Assembly (NCBI GenBank): GCA_030278955.1
Contig: JAOANR010000003.1
Span: 19,367,050-19,431,049, forward strand
Direction of reading: 5' to 3'
Length of the DNA: 64,000 nt
Source of the DNA: Hygrophila difformis
Taxonomy: Eukaryota; Streptophyta; Magnoliopsida; Lamiales; Acanthaceae
In this document: piece after piece, positions 1 through 10,042 of the stretch
How the letters are laid out: every line of letters starts with the position of its first letter
Position numbering within the stretch: the stretch's first letter is position 1
Translations under genes and position numbers: made by a program
The notes under the pieces: generated by a model
Seen by the model: the letters and a program-made list of their open reading frames with translations, nothing else
What the model was told of the DNA's origin: nothing
Database searches by the model: none

Positions 1-3000
1 TAACAGAAAAAAAAAATGAACAACGGTTTTTATCAGTATTATAAAATACTGAGTAAGTCAATCCTTACATAGCAATAAAGGGGTTAGATTTTTAGTAATT
101 AAGATAAAACTTTTTGCCATGCATAAAAACATTTAAAAAAAATGCAAAGATAATGCATACTTTAAAGACACATTTAATTTCATAATTTAAAAACTTAAGC
201 ATGGGCAATTATTTAAGACATGATTTTAAAACATGAATAATGCCGTAAGTAAATAAAAATTTGAGCTTTTAAAATTCTCACTGATACGCCTCCATCAAAA
301 CAATATTTAATTTAGCCGGCAATCCGGCGGCCGCAGCCAATTTCATAAAATCTGAGCTTTTTAATATATTTCCCGTTACGCCATCATCTCAACAATAGAT
401 AGCCGGTGATCCGGCGGCCTCAGCCAAGTTCATAAGTAACATGTCATTTTAGCCGGTGATCCGGCGGCCGCAGCCTATACGCCATACCCAGTACCACTCC
501 GTCGAGCCTCGAGTAACCCATACGGATACACTCGAGAGGGTAGGCAGTTGGTCTCTTGTGACCAAATACGCCATATCCAGTACCGCTCCGTCGAGCCTCG
601 AGTAACCCATACGGATACACTCGAGAGGATAGGCCAAAATAATAACAGCCAATATCGATAGTAACAGTTAGCCGGTGATCCGGCGGCCTCAGCCAATTTC
701 ATAAGTAACATGTCATTTTAGCCGGTAATCCGGCGGCCGCAGCCTATACGCCATACCCAGTACCACTCCGTCGAGCCTCGAGTAACCCATACGGATACAC
801 TCGAGAGGGTAGGCAGTTGGTCTCTTGTGACCAAATATGCCATATCCAGTACCGCTCCGTCGAGCCTCGAGTAACCCATACGGATACACCCGAGAGGATA
901 GGCCAAATAGTAAGATGCTGTTTTGGTGATCTTTCGCGCGTGATAATCATTGCCGTTTTGGCACAAGATGAACAATTAGGAGGGCACCCTGCAGAGCACT
1001 CACCCCCTGATTTTATGTAACCGATATTGTTTCAATTTTAGTGTAACGGGATTTTCAAAAATATATCTTTATCGTATCACAAGATTTCGATCGTTGTTTA
1101 AGAGATTTCAAAAATCGATCGATGTCACAGTTTACGCCTTTTCAGTTTAAAAATCCATCTCTTAGGCGATTGATCTGAAATTTTCACAGTAGCTCAAAAA
1201 CATCCCAATGAACAACTTTCATGTTTTGAGTTTTTCGTAAAAACGATGGGAAGCATGTCAAAAATCAAGTTTTCTACTCAAATAGTATGCTGTCAGGATT
1301 CAGGTTTGACACATCTCAAAGATTTGACTTTTTAACATATCAAATGAGCTTCAAAAATTCTGAAATTTTATATGCACATACTAGACATGATTATATGCAA
1401 CTTTTGTTTAGAACTCAAAGATTGGATCGGACTAGAAATGATAGAAATATGCTCATCAAGTTCGGTTAAGAAATCTGTGAACCTTTGAAAATTCTTTAAA
1501 ACGCAGAATATGTCCGATTCGGTTTGGGGTTTCAAAACTTGATGAAAATGCATGAAATTTTACAGAGGTATTCAAGACTCATAGATCTATAACTTTTGTT
1601 TAGATCATGAAGATTGGTTCGGACTAGAAATGATAGAAATAAGTTCATCAAGTTCGGTTTTGAAATCGGTTAATTTTTGAAAGTTCTTAAAACGCAGAAT
1701 ATGTCCGACTTGATTTGGGGTATCAAAACTTGATGAAAAATTCTGAAATTTTTACACAATATAGCTTAAGATCTTAGGATCAAAATCTTAGTTTTGAGTT
1801 TTCAGGTTTGAACGCTCGAAGTAAGAGTTTTGCTCGGATTTCAGAAAATACGTAGATTGGGGTTTTTAGGTTTGATTTTAACGTTTCGTTTAAGATCTAA
1901 TGTTCCGGATGTCTTTAAAACCACCCATATTGATATGTAAGTTATTAACTTACAGAGAGTGAGTTCCTTGAACGTTCTAAGGTTGATCGATTTGTCCAAA
2001 ATCGCCACGAACGAATCTACGCAACACGTTCTTCTTCTCCTTTGGCTACGAACGTGTTTGCAAGTAAAGATCCGTAAGTTAGAAGGTTGATTATGATCTT
2101 AAAGCAATAAGGAACTTGATTGACACCTTACCAACAATCCAATGTCTGCAAATCCTTGATCTCCACACTACCTTGGTAGGATTTGATTGCCGGAAAGTTC
2201 GCCGGAAGGTGTTTGGCTTAGGGAGAGTCTTTGGAGAGTTTGGGAGGAACTTGGGGTGTTTGATGACTGAAAATGGAGTGTTATGGACAACTAATGACGT
2301 CCAAAAGATGCCTCCCCCGTGACCAAGCAAGATTCTCGCGTTGGGGTCAAGGAATATGGCAAGAAAGTCGCCAAAACGCGACAATGGCTGCTGTCAGGAC
2401 GTTGGCGCGGGGTTGGCGCGCGAATCGGCCAAACGCCGCGCCGGGTGCGCGCCACCCAAAACGCGACAACGCGTCTGCCGACACGGCGCGGGGTTGGCGC
2501 GCTAATATAGGGAACCCCGCGCCGACAGCGCGCCGAACACGCCTGGGCTTCGGTCCGGGCGGTGTCGTGCGATCCGTCGTGCTTTTCCTCCTCTCTTTCG
2601 GACTTCTATCCTCTTACGTTTTCGGGCTCGATTTTTCGGGTCATTCTCGGGTCATAAATTCTTATCTTAAGTTTATCTCGACTCAAATGATCTTCATGTT
2701 AAAATCTTAAATCCGTCGGTCTCGGTTTCGTCGGCTTTCAATTCGTCGTCTTTTGATTCCCGTGTAATAACTTGTATTATTAAATTTCTTTCGACTTCAC
2801 GGGTTCTTGGAATTAAAATTCTTTTCCTTCATGAACTTAACTCCAATTATTTTTACTCAATTCATGGAATGTCTTCGGGCTTCCTTCCCCTCTTTTATTC
2901 CATTTTGAATTTAAATCTATCGGCGTTTCATTTCCGAGCAATAATTTATTGTGATAAATTATCTTCTTCTTCTCGGATATATTTCGACATTGATCGGAAT

Positions 3001-3045
3001 AAATTTTTATTCCCCTGGACGTTGATAAAAATCTGGGGTGTTACA
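1..3045 (-). mobile_element. Ty3/gypsy LTR, minus orientation, cut by window edge
   Basis: Read on the minus strand, the LTR starts at 3045 with TGTAACACCCC and runs off the left edge. It shows the same order of landmarks as the two other gypsy LTR families here: a GC-rich block (about 2390-2560), degenerate repeats containing AACTTTCATGTTTTGAG-type motifs (1190-1770), a block matching the 54640-54850 region of the downstream chromovirus LTR (AGGGCACCCTGCAGAGCACT at 979), an array of GCCGGTGATCCGGCGGCC units (300-910), and the conserved near-end segment at 20-90. Comparison with the complete LTR at 3454-6085 suggests only a few hundred bases are missing. No coding sequence of this element is visible. 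Identification as an LTR is from termini and homology within the window; the exact family is inferred. Confidence 0.8.
441..907. repeat. 269-bp tandem duplication with internal ~72-bp sub-repeats, inside LTR
   Basis: The block beginning ATGTCATTTTAGCCGGT at 441 is repeated at 710, a period of 269 bp. The second copy breaks off at about 907. Inside each copy, a segment with CGTCGAGCCTCGAGTAACCC occurs twice about 72 bp apart, and GCCGGTGATCCGGCGGCC marks the unit edges. The homologous part of the LTR at 54770-54850 has this segment once, so the array is a local expansion. Confidence 0.9.
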
Positions 3046-3430
3046 GAAAACCCTCGGGACGAAAATGCATAGGACCATATGAAATCCTAGAAAGAGTGGG
3101 AAATCGCTTATCGGCTAGCGTTGCCACCACAATTTGCCCGTGTTCACAATGTGTCCCACGTCTCCCAATTGAAGAAGTAGGTGAACGATCCGACTCATGT
3201 GCTCCAACCTGAGAGGAATTGAATTTGAGGATGACTTGAGCTACGAGGAAGCTCCGGCGCGAATACTTGACATGAAGGAGAGAGTACCGAGGAATAAGAC
3301 CGTGAGAATGTTCAAGGTCTTTTGGTCTAACCACGAATCGGAGACGGCAACATGGGAATCGGAAGCCGACATGAAACAACGTTACCCGACCCTCTTCCAA
3401 GATGACCCGACCACAGTTATGGGGACATAA
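3046..3430 (+). pseudogene. Ty3/gypsy chromovirus integrase C-terminus and chromodomain remnant
   Basis: Translation in mixed frames gives [12 protein letters not shown] (GPY/F module of chromovirus integrase), then a frameshifted [15 protein letters not shown] stretch, then an open chromodomain ending ETATWESEADMKQRYPT and a stop at 3428-3430. It aligns throughout with the last ~110 residues of the element at 56653-61386. Several stops and a frameshift break it. Its left side is cut exactly at 3046 by the inverted LTR at 1-3045, so everything upstream in this element lies beyond that insertion. It is followed directly by a polypurine tract and an LTR in the same orientation. Confidence 0.85.
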
Positions 3431-3440
3431 CTGTATTCTT

Positions 3441-3453
3441 AAGGGGGGGAGGA
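3441..3453 (+). promoter_or_regulatory. Polypurine tract (plus-strand primer site)
   Basis: AAGGGGGGGAGGA immediately precedes the LTR start TGTAACACCC at 3454, as expected for the plus-strand priming site of an LTR retrotransposon. It lies 10 bases after the end of the chromodomain remnant. Confidence 0.85.
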
Positions 3454-6085
3454 TGTAACACCCGAGAAAAACGTTAAGAGGAATTGGAACTAATATAACT
3501 AGATTAATTATGTCATGAAAATGTTACGAGCGTTAAACCCGAGCTCGTAGTGAATTAAGATAAAGGTTTCGAACCGGAAACGACCCGAGGAGTCAAGCCA
3601 AACACGTAGAGGATAGAAAACCGATAGAGAAAAGAAGAAAAGACCCGACGGACCACGCGGACCGTCGAACCGGCCGGTCCGGCCGCCACGCGCCCTCCGC
3701 GCGCCGCCGCGCGGCCACCGCGCGGCAGGAGGAGACGTGTCCCAGGACTGGTCGCGCGTGCTCCGGGCGGACATCCCTATAAGTGCGCGTCACCACCGCG
3801 CCAGAGGTGCAGGAGGTGTAAAACTTTCCTTCCATGGCGATTTTCTTGTCAAAAATCCGATCTCTATCAATGGAAACCGGATCCCAGCCTTAGGAAAGGC
3901 TAAAAAGAGGGTATTGGGGGCGTCCAATCCACATTCTCACAGAAAACCACAAGACTTTCCCTTCATTCTTCCTCTCCAAGCCAAAATCTCTTCGACTCCA
4001 CTTTTCGGCGAGTATTCCGGCGACGACGAGGCAAACGGGACGAAGCCTCTGCCTTCTAGACCCTTGGTAAGTTATGGTATAGTGTTTAGTTCGTGCATAA
4101 ACCTTAAAAACTCAAAATCTAACATCCTTTTTTTTGCTACGATTCCACGTCGGGGGACGAACAAAAAGCGATCGGAGAAGTTGGCCGTTCGTCGCGACCT
4201 TAGGACATCCGGAAAGCCCTCACTTCGACCCTATTCTCTAACTAAGTAAGTTAAGACCTTACTCCTCAATTTTTGTGGTTTATTGTCGTTTAAAACTTAA
4301 GATCTAGACACGTAACTAAAATCGGTTTTCAAAAACCCTATTTCCGACCAATTTTAGAAACTCGCCTAAAACCCGGCCTTCGGGAATTCAAACCAAAAAC
4401 TTTTCAATATAGATTTTGTTAATAAGACTCTAATCTACCTTGTGTCCAAATTTCAGCCATTGACATAAAGATTTGATATCCAAAAACATGCCGTAAAGTT
4501 TCTGTAATAAAACCAAACGTTTGAAATCTGGACAGATTTATTGACTCGACTCATGCATATTTTCACCCGTTTTTAGATCGATTCAACTTTGAATTTCTAA
4601 ACAAAAGTTGTATATAATTATGTCTAGATTATGCATATAAAATTTCATGAATTTTGGAGTTCATTTGATATGTCAAAACGGACGATTACAGAACCTGTTC
4701 TAACCCGATTTTTGAACCCGCGCGTAAGCATTGTTTTGGTGTTGATTTTTCAACGTCTAAAATTCACTATTTCCAAAATCTTAAAACATGAAAGTTGTTC
4801 ATTAAGGTGTTATGTACATCCTGTAAAAAAATTTCGGATCAATTGGTTTTAAAATGAATCTTTAATCGGCGTCGCACGTAACTGTGTCGGAATCAGTCAT
4901 TTGGATAGAAATCCTCTTTTGTAAAGAACTCGAAATTTGACTCACTTCGAAACCTTATTTCCAAAAACCTAAAACATGAAAGTTGTTCGTATGTGTGTTC
5001 TTGAGCTACTGTGTAAATTTCAGAATTTTTGGTTCAAAGATGAATTTTTAATTAAGAAAGGCGTAAACTGTGTCGAATCGGATTTTTCGAACTTGAGAAA
5101 ACTCGAACTACGAAACGCGATATCGAATATTTTGTAACATTGAAATATGAACTTTCGAAAAATCCCGTTCACTAGGCTGAGCCGATCTTCATGCTATCAT
5201 TATTTTGAGACTGCCTCGTTAGTGGTCTCCTTACTATCTGAGATTGTCTCGTTAGTGATCTCGCGTGCTGTGTTATTTGGATCGCCTCGTTAGTGGTCCT
5301 ACTATCTTTGAGACTGCCTCGTTAGTGGTCTCCCATTTATTTGGACTGCCTCGTTAGTAGTCCTACGATTTGAGATTGCCTCGTTAGTGATCTCCCCGGT
5401 ATGGTGTCCTCTTCTTAGTTTGCGGGACAAAATATAAAAGACTTGCTTGCATGTTTAATTATGCTTAAATTTTATTTACCATGTTTTAAATTATGCTTCT
5501 AAATTACATTATTAAATTATGCTTTTAAATTACGCTTTTAAATTAAGTCCTTTAATTATGTATTCTCATCTTGAATAAATTAATCATGTTCTTCCGCTGC
5601 GAGTAAACTATGAATTTTAAATTAATGCATGAAAAGTGTAATTTTAATTAAACGCATGTAACCCCTTAAATTGTTTAGTTAGGGATTAACTTACTCGGTA
5701 TATTTTTATACTGATAAACCGTTGTCATTTTTCTTTTATAGAGTATGTCGAGTGACGCATGCACATGCACCTGGGGGAAACATTTATGAACATTTTTAAT
5801 TACTGCATCATACTACTGTTTTACCGGGCCTGTTGAACCCGAGGTTTGGCCGTGTTGGCCGTGATTACTTTTCCGCTGCATTTACTCTATCTCGTGCATG
5901 GATGATTATTACTTTCGTATTTTGAATTAAGTATTATTAATTTCCGGACTCAATATTGAAATGTTTTTAAATCTTTTACGTACCCATAAGCCTTGCATTT
6001 CCTTAGTGAGCTCGGGAAGCCGTGTCTTGCTAGGGAGATGTGACGGTGACATCCCGGCCTGGGTTATCAAATCCGGGGTGTTACA
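3454..6085 (+). mobile_element. 3' LTR of a Ty3/gypsy chromovirus (2632 bp)
   Basis: Bounded by TGTAACACCCGAG at the left and CCGGGGTGTTACA at the right, forming short inverted terminal repeats. It contains a very GC-rich block (3640-3800), a TATA-like CCTATAAG at about 3775 that would be the LTR promoter, a degenerate repeat zone (4430-5050), a TCGTTAGTGGTC array (5208-5395), and a conserved tail with GTGTCTTGCTAGGGAGATG. It follows a chromodomain remnant and a polypurine tract, so it is the 3' LTR. The 5' LTR lies outside the window or beyond the nested insertion. Confidence 0.9.
5208..5395 (+). repeat. Tandem array of GCCTCGTTAGTGGTC-type units in LTR
   Basis: Six to seven imperfect copies of a 25-40-bp unit built on (G/A)ACTGCCTCGTTAGTGGTC follow each other. 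This is the same relative position in the LTR as the 269-bp duplication of the inverted LTR at 441-907. Confidence 0.85.
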
Positions 6086-7745
6086 GCTTTGTTCATTTCA
6101 GTGCATCGAATATGATATGGGCAATTGGCCACTCCCTTGTTTCCGTTTGGTTGCTAATCCCCTACATTCCCTCCTAGCCCATGTGAGCCATGTTTGAGTT
6201 AGATGGCATATGATTTGGTGTTTAATGATGGTTGTTACTCCTCCTGTTTCCCTTTTCTATCCTTTGTGCTTCAAGATATCCTGATGGTTGCGTCTATCTT
6301 GCCCACTGAATTTCTCTAATCCTTTGTCCTAGCCTCACAGACCCATTTTGCCATTGGGAACCATAGGTTCTATCTATGCATTACCGCATAAATTCTCGTG
6401 TGTTGCTGCAGCTAGGAGTTAAGTTCTTTTGAGTGTTAGCATTTCCTCGAAATGTAAGGATGAGGCTCTAACAATTTGGAGGCTTGGGTGGCTATCCTGA
6501 TGGGTAATCGCAATGGTATTAGAAAAGTGGATTGCTATGCTGGTTATCTCGCATTTGAGCTTGGAAATAGAGTATAGAGAGACAAAAAAAAAAAAACAGA
6601 AGTTGGAAAAAAAATAATAAAAAAAAACATAAAAAGGAAGAAGGAAATGAAAATGGTGATGGTAGAGAATTAGCAGGGGGCTCGGGTTCAATAGAGGGGT
6701 TGTTGTTGCTGTAAAAGCAACCTGAATATCGTCCGGGAGTAGAGGATGAGTATGAGTAGAGTGAGAGTTTCTTGTACGATGTATCACTTCAACACTGGTT
6801 TAGATCTCACTTTGTTCAGGTATCGATTATCGACTTCGTAACACACTGTGAATGTTCTTGTGTGTAATGCATAGATGGTCCCTCTGTTCCTGTTAACCGA
6901 TGCCTCTACCCGATCTCTATTTTTTCTTTACTACACCTATTCTGCCCCATGGATTCGATGCATTCGCTTTGATTAATTAAGCAGAGGAGATGTGATACGA
7001 AGCAAGTGTTTTGAGTGCCGCTTGAACATCACTTGAGTGTTGCTGTGACCGCTTAGTTTGAAAGTTTGAGCTGATGAGCTCTTGTTCTTTGCTGATGGAA
7101 GACATTTGTGGGCATGAAGAGTCAATAGCAAAGAAATAGAAGGGATGTTGTTCAACTAGAAATTGCAGGTTAAATTGCTCGCAAACAGTAGTCTGATGAT
7201 GGGTAGATTTATGGCTTTGTTGCTGCTTATAGGAGGCAATATTTATTTGTGGGCCGATGGGCATGGTTATTCTTATTATGATCACTGTATCATGACATCT
7301 GGTTTTGTATGGTATAAACATGACCTCATTTGTGTTTCTACATGGAGGCGTGGAAACGTCAGGCAAAAAAAAATTAAAAAGTTGAACCCGTTTTGTGATT
7401 GCTAAGTGTTTGATTTATTAAAGAGAAAATTATTTCTTAGTTTCATTTTGTGAAATTAATAATCTATGGTTAAAAAAATTACTTTATGCTAACTATTTTA
7501 AGAAAAGAATAGGATTGGTCAAATCATTAAATTAGCAACCCATTATAATATTTGTGACTTGTGTTAAGTTATATAGAGACGAGGTTTTATTATATTTAAT
7601 TTTATTTTTTAATTATAAGTGATGTGTATGAGTGTATTAAATTAGGTGGTTGAACATAATGAATCATCTAATCACTCTCATTTAAATAATTTAACATGTG
7701 TACTATTTTAGCCCTTTATAGAATCTATTCATTACTAATGTATTA
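6086..7745. other. Intergenic DNA without a recognised gene
   Basis: Begins right after the LTR end. It contains an A-rich tract near 6587-6640 and several short open frames with no recognisable domain or consistent codon pattern. From about 7410 it becomes strongly AT-rich. I cannot assign a function; an old decayed element is possible. Confidence 0.4.
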
Positions 7746-7998
7746 TTTCCTCCGTTTTTTTTAAGGTTATACTTCTCATTTGCACGTATGACAATGCACA
7801 TTTTAAATTATTAATAACTCAAATTCGGTACAAGTAAAAATTCTAAAAATTTGATATTTAAAAACTATAAGAAAAGACGAATCCAACAAGATTTCAGTTT
7901 GCTATATTTTGTCTTCTATAGTTATAACAAAAATAGAAGTCAAAGTGCTACAATGAACATTAAAAAAAATCAAAACGTAACCTAAAAAAACGGAGGGG
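7746..7998. mobile_element. Stowaway-like MITE (253 bp)
   Basis: Terminal inverted repeats TTTCCTCCGTTTTTTTTAAG and CTAAAAAAACGGAGGGG flanked by TA dinucleotides (7744-7745, 7999-8000), with no coding capacity. This is the Stowaway/Tc1-mariner MITE pattern that recurs at 13690, 15256, 16209 and 26236. Confidence 0.8.
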
Positions 7999-8331
7999 TA
8001 TTGGCTAAGATAAATTGATCGAAACTTAATTTGATGAATAATTAAAATTTAGAAATTTCAATTGATTATAAAAAATAGTTTCTGCTTGGAATTATTCTAG
8101 ATATTATTGTTTGATATTTTAACATTAAAATTTAAATATTGGAAAAAAAATTGGGTAGCTTATAGAATTTAAAATTTAAAATTTGTTAGAGTTTATATTT
8201 TACCGTAAAGAAATAATATTTAATATTTATTTATTTATTATGTTTTCAAGGTACTTGGGGAAAAAAATAATCCCCAAAAGAGCCCAAATTAGATTCAAGA
8301 CATTCCACTACACCGAAATGTATCTGCAACA
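7773..8331 (+). repeat. Direct repeat copy 1 (~560 bp)
   Basis: Starts TTCTCATTTGCACGTATGAC inside the MITE and ends TGTATCTGCAACA. It is matched almost base for base by 8860-9425. The two copies bracket a DUF4283 fragment. Confidence 0.9.
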
Positions 8332-8352
8332 GCAAGGATATACTAAAAAGTC

Positions 8353-8859
8353 ATGACGTCCCCCGCTTCCCCCCTGCCCCCTGATCCTCCACCGGACATT
8401 GAGTCTCCGCCGTCGCCTCCTCGCTCCTTCCGTGACGCTGCTATGGCTGGACAGGATGTGGAGACAGAGTCGCCGCCACAAGAGCCTGTTCAGGACTTGA
8501 TCAAGGATAACTTGGCCTTTATTGATAGAGCGGGACCAAATAGCCGAGTTCCCCGCATCCGCTTCGCTAAAGAATTGCTTGATGAGTTGTACGCACCGTG
8601 GCATGATACGCTGGTTGTCAAAGTGCTCGGATCTATCGTGGGCTATCTGGCTTTATATGAGGCGTTGAAACGCATTTGGAAATTGTCGGGACAATTTGAC
8701 CTTTTGGATGTTTTCTAGCCAAGTTTGCTCGTCCTGAAGATCGGAAAAAAGTACTCACTGGAGGGCCGTGGTTGGTGTTCAACCAGTGCCTCGCCATCCT
8801 TCGTTGGACACCGGAATTTAACCCGGCAACAACTAAGGTGAACACAATACAAACGTGGG
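8353..8859 (+). pseudogene. LINE-type DUF4283 (ORF1/gag-like) fragment
   Basis: An open frame from ATG 8353 to 8718 encodes a proline-rich leader followed by LYAPWHDTLVVKVLG and LYEALKRIWKLSGQFDLLDV. After a one-base frameshift near 8712 it continues as FLAKFARPEDRKKVLTGGPW, WTPEFNP and a final TW. This is the conserved order of DUF4283, a domain of plant LINE-1 ORF1 proteins and domesticated relatives that precedes a zinc knuckle. The zinc knuckle and everything downstream are absent because homology stops at 8859, where the second direct repeat begins. It is a broken fragment; no endonuclease or RT follows. Confidence 0.8.
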
Positions 8860-9425
8860 TTCTCATTTGCACGTATGACAATGCACATTTTCAATGATTA
8901 ATAACTCAAATTCGGTACAAGTAAAAATTCTAAAAATTTGATATTTAAAAACTATAAGAAAAGGCGAATCCAACAAGATTTCAGTTTGCTATATTTTGTC
9001 TTCTATAACTATAACAAAAATAGAAGTCAAAGTGCTACAATGAATATTAAAAAAAAAATCAAAACGTAACCTAAAAAAAACCGAGGGGTATTGGCTAAGA
9101 TAAATTGATCGAAACTTAATTTGATGAATAATTAAAATTTAGAAATTTCAATTGATTATAAAAAATAGTTTCTGCTTGGAATTATTCTAGATATTATTGT
9201 TTGATATTTTAACATTAAAATTTAAATATTGGAAAAAAAAATTGGGTAGCTTACAGAATTTAAAATTTAAAATTTGTTAGAGTTTATGTTTTACCGTAGA
9301 GAAATAATATTTAATATTTATTTATTTATTATGTTTTCAAGGTACTTGGGGGAAAAAACAATAATCCCCAAAAGAGCCCAAATTAGATTCAAGACATTCC
9401 ACTACACCGAAATGTATCTGCAACA
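8860..9425 (+). repeat. Direct repeat copy 2 (~565 bp)
   Basis: Near-identical second copy of 7773-8331, differing by a few substitutions and A-tract length changes. It lacks the left terminus of the MITE because the duplication starts 27 bp inside it. Confidence 0.9.
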
Positions 9426-10042
9426 ATATAGCATGATTTAATTCCTGCATTAGAAATTCAGAATTAATAAGGTATAAACATAATTACCACAAAAATATTA
9501 ATATTTTTTTTGTTGAAATGATGGTAAAAGTCATATCACACAAATTACAAATAATAAAAAAAGAAATTGATAGAAGACCGGATGGAAAATTGAACTTCTA
9601 ATCTATGAGTTGAGAATCGAGAAAAAAATTGAACTTCTAATCTATGAGTTGAGAATCGAGAAACTTAAGCACTACGACAAATCTACATCCCACAAAAATA
9701 CTAGTTGACTAATTGACTAATTGTCCATTGATACTACATAAGTAAAAATAAAATTACTATTATTGAGTAAAAAAAAAAATAGTTTCCCATTTAAAGAAAA
9801 TAAAAACTACATAAATTTCATTGAATGCATCTATAGAAAAACGACGACTCTTACCTAAAAATTGGATCTGATAACTTCATCAGAAGCCGAAAAATCAAAT
9901 CAATTCTTACAATAAATATAAATCACTAATTTTCAGGATAAGAGCGGCGATATTTTCTCTGTGTCTAAAAAATCTAAATTCTTTATCCCTGCTGAGGCTC
10001 AATGCAGCAGCCCAACACAGAACAATATTACGGATCGCGTAT
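9426..10042. other. AT-rich spacer and probable 3' UTR of the antiporter gene
   Basis: No coding signal. It includes a 39-bp tandem duplication (9590-9667, unit TTGAACTTCTAATCTATGAG...). The part adjacent to 10042 should hold the 3' untranslated region of the minus-strand gene. Confidence 0.5.

Noticed and set aside
817..1020. Open frames in the 441-1020 repeat zone on both strands
   Set aside because: They repeat with the 269-bp period and lie inside an LTR; the translations are only repeats of the DNA units.
3737..4249. 170-codon open frame in the LTR at 3454-6085
   Set aside because: GC-rich LTR sequence keeps frames open by chance; no recognisable domain, and the related LTR does not preserve it.
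6419..6787. Minus-strand 122-codon frame with many Phe and Tyr
   Set aside because: Its composition comes from an A-rich tract read in reverse; no domain and no conserved context.
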